From NCBI GenBank assembly GCA_018970325.1, contig JAGWWP010000022.1:1-37516 (forward strand): a DNA stretch of 37,516 bases. Reading direction: 5' to 3'. The translations under genes were made by a program, and so were the position numbers. This DNA comes from Cyanobacteria bacterium REEB446 (lineage in GTDB: Bacteria; Cyanobacteriota; Vampirovibrionia; LMEP-6097). This document shows, in pieces, positions 24,970-31,351 of this stretch (within the stretch, counting starts at the first letter, position 1; every line of letters starts with the position of its first letter). The notes beneath the pieces were generated by a model. The model did not search any database and was not told the DNA's origin. It saw nothing but the letters and a program-made list of their open reading frames with translations.

Positions 24970-25938
24970 CTATTCTTGATTAGGCTGACTCTTAGCTCTT
25001 AATTTAGCTCCTAAACTAGATCTAGAAACCTTTCTACCAGCAGAACTGCGATTACCCGTAATAGTAGTATTTAAAGGACTATTTGCAGTAGTGACCACTT
25101 GAGCCGCAGCTTTTCTTTCCTCTGGAATTATAGTCGTATCAGCTAATCTCTCTGGGTTCATAGAACCATTAAATAACTCTTGCAGAGCAGCCGTAGCCTT
25201 TTTCAATCTCCTAGAAACCTGCATCTGAGAGATACCTAGAATATTAGCGACATCAGACTGCGGCGTGTCCTGAAAATATATTAAATCTATAATTTCAGCT
25301 AAAGGCTCTTTTAGTTTAGTGATCATTTCCTTAACCGTCATAAAGTCCTCACGGACATCATTCCTGCGATATTCACGCATATCAGCTAAGGTATCAACCA
25401 GAGAAGTATCATTCTCAGAAGGGTTTGGGCTTATAGTCTGATCTAAAGACACTAAAGTCTTTCTTCTATCTACCTCATAAGCTTCTTTTATCTTCGTCTC
25501 TTTAACGTCAGTGAGCACACTTGCGATTTCTAAATCAGTCGGATCTCTACCGAATTCAGCTCTTAACTTTTGTACTACCTTGTTAATCCTAAAACTTAAT
25601 TCCTGAAGTTCTCTTGGAGCTCTAATCATCGAAGTTTTATCACGAAGATAATGACGAATCTCACCAGTAATAAGGTGAGTCGCGTAAGTGGTAAATCTTG
25701 CTCCAGCATCTGGATTGAAATAATCTATAGCCTTAATAAGACCAATAGAACCTATCTGTATCAAATCATCTACAGGGTCAGTGCTTCTTCTAGCAAGACC
25801 ATGAGCGATCTTTTTGACAAGAATAAAGTTAATATTGACAAGTTTGTCTCTAACCTTCTTGTCTTTAGTTTTTGCATAATCAGCTAGAAGCTTGTGAATT
25901 TCTTCAGTCTTTTCTTTTTTCTGCTTTTGCTTTTCCAT
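24970..25938 (-). CDS. Sigma-70 family factor, group 3 (SigF/SigB/FliA-like)
   Basis: An alternative RNA polymerase sigma factor of about 322 residues from the ATG at 25938; a TTG at 25959 would add seven. Region 2 reads VDDLIQIGSIGLIKAIDYFN and FTTYATHLITGEIRHYLRDK. Region 3 contains RAPRELQELSFRINKV, and region 4 has QSDVANILGISQMQVSRRLKKA as the -35-recognising HTH. It lacks region 1.1, so it is not the housekeeping factor. It is closest in style to cyanobacterial SigF, used for motility or stress genes. After region 4 there is an extra tail of about 65 residues, basic and Ser/Thr-rich, with no known role. No anti-sigma gene is adjacent. Confidence 0.9.
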   Translation of the reverse strand: MEKQKQKKEKTEEIHKLLADYAKTKDKKVRDKLVNINFILVKKIAHGLARRSTDPVDDLIQIGSIGLIKAIDYFNPDAGARFTTYATHLITGEIRHYLRDKTSMIRAPRELQELSFRINKVVQKLRAEFGRDPTDLEIASVLTDVKETKIKEAYEVDRRKTLVSLDQTISPNPSENDTSLVDTLADMREYRRNDVREDFMTVKEMITKLKEPLAEIIDLIYFQDTPQSDVANILGISQMQVSRRLKKATAALQELFNGSMNPERLADTTIIPEERKAAAQVVTTANSPLNTTITGNRSSAGRKVSRSSLGAKLRAKSQPNQE

Positions 25939-26068
25939 TGATAAACACTCTGAATTCAAAAAGTACCTTAAAAACAGTGTATCATCAAGTTATTTCTTTG
26001 GGGAGTATAAAAATATGACACAATTATCAGTTTTTTGTGACAAAGATGTCAGTTTGTTGGTATATTTG

Positions 26069-26074
26069 TATTCA
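26069..26074 (+). promoter_or_regulatory. -10 box TATTCA of fabH (near-leaderless)
   Basis: TATTCA ends 11 bases before the ATG at 26086; a leader of about 5 bases is predicted. Confidence 0.4.
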
Positions 26075-26085
26075 GTAAACTTATT

Positions 26086-27108
26086 ATGAATATTGGATCA
26101 AAAATCTTGGCCTTTGGAAAGGCTCTACCAAAGAAGGTAGTAACTAACTTTGATTTAGAGTCACTGATGGATACTTCCGATAATTGGATAACCCAACGCA
26201 CTGGCATTAAAGAACGTCGTGTCGCGGATGAATCTATCGGTGAAAACTCAACGACCTTAGCTGCCGCCGCAGCTAAATCCTGCTTTGAACAGGCTAAAAA
26301 ATTAAACCCAGAATTCGATATCAAGCCTAGCGATATAGATTTAATCATCTGTTCCACAGCTACTAGCGATAATCTTTTTCCATCTACAGCATGTATGGTA
26401 CAGCCACTACTTGGAATAGAATCCTGCGCAGGGTTTGATATCTCTGCTGCTTGCACTGGCTTTATCTACGCGCTAAACATCGCCGATACCTTTATTAAAA
26501 GCGGCCAGTATAAAAACGTTTTAGTTCTTTCTGTAGACCTAATGTCTAGATACGTAGACTGGTCAGATAGAAGAACGGCTGTGATCTTCGGAGATGGTGC
26601 TGGAGCCGTACTCTTAACTGCTGTACCCGAGGCAGATGCATCATTTAAAGGTTTCTATCTAAACGCTAAAGCAGATAAGGATCAGGCTCTTTATCTAAAA
26701 AATACTCGTTCACACTACCCAGTGAAAGCTGAAGACATTGACACTAAACCAGAAATGGTCAGCATGAACGGTCAAGCCGTCTATCAATTCGCAGTAAAAG
26801 CTCTCCCAGAGTCCATTGAGCAAGCCTGCGCTAAAGCAAATATAGACCCATCTACTATAGACTGGGTAGTGCCACACCAAGCTAATTACAGGATTCTCGA
26901 AAGTGCTGCTAAACGCTTTAATCTACCGATGGAAAAATTCATCTGTAATATTGAAAAATATGGCAATACCAGCTCTGCTAGCATTCCTATTGCTTTTCAT
27001 GAAGCTATAGAAGAGGGACGTATAGTTAAAAATGGTAAAAAACAGACTATCGCCATGGCTGGTTTCGGAGCTGGAATGACTTGGGGTGCGGCGGTTATTG
27101 AATTCTAG
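26086..27108 (+). CDS. fabH: 3-oxoacyl-ACP synthase III
   Basis: A 340-residue condensing enzyme that starts fatty acid synthesis by joining an acyl-CoA starter to malonyl-ACP. The active-site Cys is C123 in ISAACTGFIYAL. The His is in VPHQANYRI and the Asn in KYGNTSSASIPIA, completing the C-H-N triad. The C-terminus GFGAGMTWGAAVIEF is typical. A small insertion (KKLNPEFDIKPSDID) near residue 75 is unremarkable. The gene is divergent from the sigma factor gene and lies 61 bp upstream of the SOD-like gene, which has its own promoter. Confidence 0.96.
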   Translation: MNIGSKILAFGKALPKKVVTNFDLESLMDTSDNWITQRTGIKERRVADESIGENSTTLAAAAAKSCFEQAKKLNPEFDIKPSDIDLIICSTATSDNLFPSTACMVQPLLGIESCAGFDISAACTGFIYALNIADTFIKSGQYKNVLVLSVDLMSRYVDWSDRRTAVIFGDGAGAVLLTAVPEADASFKGFYLNAKADKDQALYLKNTRSHYPVKAEDIDTKPEMVSMNGQAVYQFAVKALPESIEQACAKANIDPSTIDWVVPHQANYRILESAAKRFNLPMEKFICNIEKYGNTSSASIPIAFHEAIEEGRIVKNGKKQTIAMAGFGAGMTWGAAVIEF

Positions 27109-27156
27109 AGAATATCCTTGATTAGCGTTTTTCAGCGAGCTATTAAGACTTAGCTC

Positions 27157-27162
27157 TATAAT
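27157..27162 (+). promoter_or_regulatory. -10 box TATAAT of the SOD-like gene (leaderless)
   Basis: TATAAT ends 7 bases before the ATG at 27170, placing the expected transcription start at the start codon. Confidence 0.6.
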
Positions 27163-27169
27163 TATTACT

Positions 27170-27883
27170 ATGGTAGAAATGAATCGTAGAAATTTTCTTA
27201 ACGCGGCCGCATTTACTGGCTTAGGTCTTGGACTTAGTAATGTACTTGGTGCTTGCTCTAAAGGAGCGAAGTTTAATATAAACGAACTCTATCCCATTTA
27301 TAAAGACGGTCAATATCAAGAAAAAAACTTTGAGCACCTGACTAAAAACGATAAACTCGGCTTAAGCCCAGAAATTATAAAAAACCATCTAGGACTATAT
27401 TCTAATTACGTTAAAAATGTAAACCAAGCTGAAGCTGAGATGGCAGTAGGGAATATTACAGAATTTGGGATGAAGCATCTAGCCTTCTCTCTAAATGGCA
27501 TGGCTTTACATGATATTTATTTTACGAACATGAGCACAGAAGAGTCTAAGCGTAGTTCTAGCCTGAATAGAGCTATTGATAAAACCTTTGGGTCCTTCGA
27601 TGCCTACATGAAAAATTTAACGGAACTCGCGATGAAAGTAGAAGGCTGGTCAGTAACGGGTCTTAATCTACTTAACGGTAAAATTTTCAATTATGCTCTG
27701 CAAGACCACTCTGCTAATTTCCCTAATTTTATAGTTCCGATATTAGCTCTAGATGTTTACGAACATGCTTACGTAGCTGATTTTAAGAAAGAAGGAAAAG
27801 CTAAGTATCTTGAAACTTTTACGAAAATTATTGATTGGGATATAGTAAGTCGCAGGCTTGACCTTATTAAAAACTTAGTCTAA
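27170..27883 (+). CDS. Exported Fe/Mn superoxide dismutase-like lipoprotein
   Basis: A 237-residue protein with a twin-arginine-like leader (NRRNFLNAAAFTGLGLGLSN) ending in a lipobox LGAC, with C29 as the probable lipidated residue. The rest matches the Fe/Mn SOD fold. Likely metal ligands are H73 (IIKNHLGLYSNY, with gateway Tyr Y80), H114 (MALHDIYF), D195 and H199 (ALDVYEHAYVADF). The usual HH-x-x-HH cluster of cytoplasmic enzymes is reduced to one His, as in the NHLGLY-type exported homologues I recall. It probably removes superoxide outside the cytoplasm, though activity is not certain. The TAA stop is directly followed by a repeat-family arm. Confidence 0.85.
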   Translation: MVEMNRRNFLNAAAFTGLGLGLSNVLGACSKGAKFNINELYPIYKDGQYQEKNFEHLTKNDKLGLSPEIIKNHLGLYSNYVKNVNQAEAEMAVGNITEFGMKHLAFSLNGMALHDIYFTNMSTEESKRSSSLNRAIDKTFGSFDAYMKNLTELAMKVEGWSVTGLNLLNGKIFNYALQDHSANFPNFIVPILALDVYEHAYVADFKKEGKAKYLETFTKIIDWDIVSRRLDLIKNLV

Positions 27884-27885
27884 GT

Positions 27886-27918
27886 GGCGTGTAGCGAAAC
27901 TCCAATTTCTGCGTTCAT
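27886..27918 (-). repeat. 3' half of a split repeat copy (arm plus core end)
   Basis: On the minus strand this reads ACGCAGAAATTGGAG followed by the arm TTTCGCTACACGCC. The arm is the exact complement of a 14-base arm at 31309-31322, which is joined to the other end of the core. The fragment touches the SOD stop and contributes the stop codon (TGA) of the converging unknown gene. Confidence 0.85.
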
Positions 27919-28727
27919 GACTTAATCGTAAAATCACCGCTCCAGCATATTCTATAGACTAGATTAGTAGCAAGCTCACTTGCTACATCCATGATATTTT
28001 CACGAACATCTTGACTCAGCAAGGCTTCCAACCCTAAATTACCGAGAGAATCACGATCTTCTTGAACATAATCTATAAATTCCTCTCTCTTCTCTTCACT
28101 CAAATTTAAAGCAGCAGCATCTTTAATATAAATAGTCGTCAGCTGATGCTCTGCACTTAATTTCTTTAGATAATTAAAAATCTGAATATTGATCTCTACT
28201 AAATGCCCAAGCTGGTAATTCAACAAGGCATTCATGCCGATTAAGGTTTGTACTGGATTAAGGATAGTCAAAACTAGCGTTTTTTCACCATCAATTTCTT
28301 CTATGCTCAGACTCTGTTCAGGTAGCTGGTTTAAATTCGCTTGATAATATAACTGTTCTCTTTCTATGACCTCTAAACGATTTTCAACAGTTAGCCTATA
28401 TTCTTCAACGAAATCCAAAAGCTCATCTGGTTCGTCTAAATTATCAATAATAAAAGCTTTTAATTCAGAGCCTTTGAGTTTAAGCTTCTTAAATTCAGCA
28501 ATAACTTTCTCTACATCTAGAATAGATGGGGCTAACTGAATTACCTTAAAGAAACTAGAAAAATAATCAGATACCTTATCAATAATGATTTTACCGAAAG
28601 GTTTACAAGATTCTTTTATCTCCATGCAGGTCTTTAAATATTGAGCGTTTAAGTCCTCGACTAAAGCTGACTTCTCTTCTTCTAAAAGAGATTTTTGGAA
28701 TATTTCAATTAAGGTTTCCTCGTCCAT
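27915..28727 (-). CDS. Hypothetical acidic helical protein
   Basis: A 270-residue protein, acidic and mostly helical (for example SLLEEEKSALVEDLNAQYLK and VEEYRLTVENRLEVIEREQL), with no signal peptide. A hydrophobic segment near 155-170 (LVLTILNPVQTLIGMNALL) is amphipathic rather than clearly membrane-spanning. No family recognised. Its TGA stop lies inside a repeat-family fragment. The 187-bp gap between its start and the divergent 369-aa gene holds AT-rich promoter-like sequence only. Confidence 0.65.
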   Translation of the reverse strand: MDEETLIEIFQKSLLEEEKSALVEDLNAQYLKTCMEIKESCKPFGKIIIDKVSDYFSSFFKVIQLAPSILDVEKVIAEFKKLKLKGSELKAFIIDNLDEPDELLDFVEEYRLTVENRLEVIEREQLYYQANLNQLPEQSLSIEEIDGEKTLVLTILNPVQTLIGMNALLNYQLGHLVEINIQIFNYLKKLSAEHQLTTIYIKDAAALNLSEEKREEFIDYVQEDRDSLGNLGLEALLSQDVRENIMDVASELATNLVYRICWSGDFTIKS

Positions 28728-28870
28728 TTCTTACTCACTAAGCCTTTACTAGATTTTTACAAATCACTAAAAACGCACAACATCTTTAATTATAAGCTCA
28801 TATCAAAAGGTGGTGAAAAAGTGATTAATAAACTACAAAATATAAAGAAATTAATAAATTATCATAAAAA

Positions 28871-28909
28871 TTGACTTGTCAATATGTTAATATATGAAAC
28901 AGCAAGGAG
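28871..28909 (+). promoter_or_regulatory. Promoter-like TTGACT and Shine-Dalgarno AAGGAG of the 369-aa unknown gene
   Basis: TTGACT (28871-28876) is followed after 16 bp by TATGAA (28893-28898), a weak -10. AAGGAG (28904-28909) is 5 bases before the ATG at 28915. The Shine-Dalgarno site decides the start: the ATG at 28894 in the same frame lies upstream of it. Confidence 0.6.
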
Positions 28910-28914
28910 TTTTT

Positions 28915-30024
28915 ATGGATACAAGTATTCTTCAACAATTTTCTACTGCTGTTCAGAATTTATTGCCAAAATCAGAGGCGAACACACAAGCATCAAATGC
29001 TACTGTTCCACCGCCAAACACTGCTCTAATTCCAATTCCTAGGGAAGTTGTTGAAAGTCTAAGTAGCAGCAGACCTGAAATTCCTCAAACAGCAACTCCA
29101 GTAACAACGATGACTCCTAAAGAGATATCTGATGCTAGATTAGTCACACAAGAGCTTAATCCAGAATTTTTAAAAAAGATCGCTGCTGATCTTCAACCCA
29201 CTTTATTAAAACCAACTGGTAGTAAAGAAGAACAAATTACCAATCTCACTAATCTTATTACTGATGTTTTAGCTGGTAAAGAACCCGCTATCCCTGAGTT
29301 TAAACATGATAAAGTGTTAGACCTCAGTAGCAAAAAACCAGCAGAGTCTTTCTTCGAGAGAGTTATTGCTCGCTATCATACTGAAGCTACCAACAAAGAT
29401 AATTATTCAAGGAACCTCCCTCCAGAAGAGTTAACAAAGCTTGTTAAGACTAACCTAGAGCCTCTCGTTGGTTTGGCTGTCAAGCTTAAGAACACTAATT
29501 TAACAGCTCAGGTATCCAATTTACTAAGTGAAGATTTCAATACTAATAAGAGGTATGTTTTTTTTACTCCTCATAGTAATAATTTTGCTAAATCTATAAG
29601 CGCAGCATCTGATGATGTATTTATACAACTAGTAACAAAGGATCCTAAATTTCTCCTTGAAGCTATGCTTGATAATAATCCGAAAGAGAGATCATATAGT
29701 GTCTCACCAGAAGGTATAGCACGCGCAGTTCTTGGAGTCTCAGATGAAGGGTTTAAGAGCATCCTAGAGTCTCTTAAATCTCAGCCAGATTCTTTAGTAA
29801 AAGCCTTAGTGAATATTACTTCCAAAGAAAGAAATCCTTTAGTTGGCTATGGTGTTGATGATTTAACCAAAGGCACACAAGCAAGACTTAGTCAGATTTT
29901 AGAAGCTGTTAAACCACTTGAGACTAAACTTACAGAAGCCTCAGCCGTAGCTCAATTCTCACAAGATAAAGCACAAGTAATTAATTACTTAACTAAAGTA
30001 GTTAATCATGGTAAAGTCGCATAG
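28915..30024 (+). CDS. Hypothetical protein with strong ribosome-binding site
   Basis: A 369-residue soluble protein from the ATG at 28915 (376 residues from 28894). The N-terminal 90 residues are Pro/Thr/Ser-rich and probably disordered. The rest is helical, with segments of similar style such as DDVFIQLVTKDPKFLLEAML and DEGFKSILESLKSQPDSLVK, suggesting loose helical repeats. No signal peptide, and no family recognised. It is one of only two genes here with a good AAGGAG site, so it may be strongly or conditionally translated. It converges on folP with a 4-bp gap, within the 3.4-kb block bounded by the split repeat. Confidence 0.7.
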   Translation: MDTSILQQFSTAVQNLLPKSEANTQASNATVPPPNTALIPIPREVVESLSSSRPEIPQTATPVTTMTPKEISDARLVTQELNPEFLKKIAADLQPTLLKPTGSKEEQITNLTNLITDVLAGKEPAIPEFKHDKVLDLSSKKPAESFFERVIARYHTEATNKDNYSRNLPPEELTKLVKTNLEPLVGLAVKLKNTNLTAQVSNLLSEDFNTNKRYVFFTPHSNNFAKSISAASDDVFIQLVTKDPKFLLEAMLDNNPKERSYSVSPEGIARAVLGVSDEGFKSILESLKSQPDSLVKALVNITSKERNPLVGYGVDDLTKGTQARLSQILEAVKPLETKLTEASAVAQFSQDKAQVINYLTKVVNHGKVA

Positions 30025-30028
30025 CGAG

Positions 30029-30958
30029 TTAAGCTGAACATTTGTGAACTCTAAAATATCTAGCTCCAGCTTCATAACAAAGTTCATTATATCTTTGCGT
30101 TAATAAGTCCAAATCCATATTACGCTCTACAAAAGTGCTATTACTTTCACACTGCTCGCGAACTTCATTTTCTGCGTTTAAAGCAATGCCTAAAAAAGAT
30201 TTACGACTAGCTCCTATCAGTATTTCAGGATTAAATCCCCGAGACCGCCGCATGATTTTATTTTCTGCATTTTTAAGTTTCGGCAAAATCTCAATTAAGT
30301 CATAACTATGATTATAATTTTTACCAAAACCTAATCCTGGATCAAGAATTACCCTAGCTAAGTCAATACCATAATTTTCACATAAATCTAAAAATCGAGA
30401 GAAAAAATCTATTAGATGCATTTCAAAAGCGGCTTTCTCATTTTTAGCCTGAGGGTAATCACTTAGATAATAATCTTCTGGAACCTCTAAAGCCTTTAAA
30501 CTTGGTGGCACACCACCTTTCGAGTGCATCGCAATAAGTTTAATCTTCTGTTCTTTATCATACTTAGAAATAAGCTCAAGCTTACGCTCATCGGTAAACC
30601 CTTCTACATCATTTAAAAAAGATATTTTTTCTCTAAAAAAAGGCTCTGAGAGTAAAGCCTCCATGATTTCATATTTGCGAGTATCTATAGATAAAGGAAA
30701 ATCATATTTACTACAAAAATTTTTTAAAAAATTTTCCAAACGCTGGTATTCTTCAATCGCTGATACAGGCTCCGCATCAGGGCGAGTAGATTCTGCCCCT
30801 ACATCTAAAGCGTAAGCTCCACTTTCCATAAGCTTCTCTGCTTTATCTAAAAGCCAGCCAAGATCAAGGAAATTCTTAGAACCATCTGAAAATGAGTCTG
30901 GAGTTATATTTAATATCGCTAAATACCTAGCACTTTTCATATTTCCAAATCTAGGCAC
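30029..30958 (-). CDS. folP: Dihydropteroate synthase with repeat-derived insertion
   Basis: Joins the pterin pyrophosphate to p-aminobenzoate in folate synthesis. Motifs: ILNITPDSFSDG (15-26), GAESTRPDAEPV, SIDTRKYEIM, ILDPGLGFGKNYNHSYDLIE and IGASRKSFLG (about 252-261). After the last motif an extra stretch, ALNAENEVREQCESNSTFVE, precedes the usual closing helix and strand (GARYFRVHKCS). Its DNA at 30152-30178 matches the dispersed repeat in the same frame as in MurG. At 309 residues it is longer than the usual 260-280. GTG at 30958 is the listed start; ATG at 30940 (MKSARYLAILN) is equally plausible. Confidence 0.93.
   Translation of the reverse strand: MPRFGNMKSARYLAILNITPDSFSDGSKNFLDLGWLLDKAEKLMESGAYALDVGAESTRPDAEPVSAIEEYQRLENFLKNFCSKYDFPLSIDTRKYEIMEALLSEPFFREKISFLNDVEGFTDERKLELISKYDKEQKIKLIAMHSKGGVPPSLKALEVPEDYYLSDYPQAKNEKAAFEMHLIDFFSRFLDLCENYGIDLARVILDPGLGFGKNYNHSYDLIEILPKLKNAENKIMRRSRGFNPEILIGASRKSFLGIALNAENEVREQCESNSTFVERNMDLDLLTQRYNELCYEAGARYFRVHKCSA
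30152..30178 (-). repeat. Repeat-family fragment inserted in frame in folP
   Basis: The minus strand reads AACGCAGAAAATGAAGTTCG followed by CGAGCAG, matching the half copy at 12149-12202. The encoded NAENEVREQ corresponds to NAEIEVWEQ of that copy. It lies in a length-variable spot after the SRKSFLG motif of the enzyme. Confidence 0.8.
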
Positions 30959-31030
30959 GGTTACCGAACTCCGATTTCTGCGTTAGTGCCATCTCTGGGG
31001 ACTGCTTACAATCTTCAATTTCTGCGTTTT
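30954..31030 (-). repeat. Two tandem repeat-family remnants between the small membrane protein gene and folP
   Basis: On the minus strand, AACGCAGAAATTGAAG (31002-31030 region) is followed by a GTAAGCAGTCCCCAGAGA tail that closely matches the junction at 12180-12207. A second end, AACGCAGAAATCGGAGTTCG (30984 downward), then runs into the folP start. The first provides the stop codon and last residues (KKRRN) of the 66-aa gene. It looks like the half-plus-full arrangement of 12149-12325 with the central core deleted. Confidence 0.75.
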
Positions 31031-31215
31031 TTATAGCCACCTAAAAAAAAGAATAGCACTGCTGTAAAGAAACTTATGGGATGCTTTTTAATAAAGGTTA
31101 TTATATTAGAACCAAGTTCAGATATATTATGCTTAGTGCTGCGAATATAGATGAGTTCTCTTAATTGCTTAAGATTACCATTTTTATCATCATCTTCAAA
31201 GATAGGATTATACAT
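31015..31215 (-). CDS. Small single-pass membrane protein
   Basis: A 66-residue protein with a charged N-terminal half (EDDDKNGNLKQLREL) and one C-terminal hydrophobic segment (ISFFTAVLFFFLGG) ending in a basic KKRRN tail, suggesting an N-out or tail-anchored helix. No family recognised. The tail and the stop codon come from a repeat-family remnant. A TATATA box lies just before its ATG, and it is followed by folP 57 bp downstream on the same strand. Confidence 0.55.
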   Translation of the reverse strand: MYNPIFEDDDKNGNLKQLRELIYIRSTKHNISELGSNIITFIKKHPISFFTAVLFFFLGGYKKRRN

Positions 31216-31289
31216 AGCTTATATATTTTTTTTGCCACTTTTATTAAAATTTAAAACAAGAAGCATATCAAGCTAAAATATAAGTTTAC

Positions 31290-31322
31290 TCAGCCTTGAA
31301 CTTGTTCATTTCGCTACACGCC
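31290..31322 (-). repeat. 5' half of a split repeat copy (arm plus core start)
   Basis: On the minus strand the arm GGCGTGTAGCGAAA (31322-31309) is followed by TTCAAGGCTGAG, the same 12 bases that begin the conserved core in copies A and B. Its matching arm is at 27886-27899, 3.4 kb away. It lies just upstream of uvrB. Confidence 0.85.
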
Positions 31323-31351
31323 CATACTAAGAAGGAAACTTTTCCGCAACA

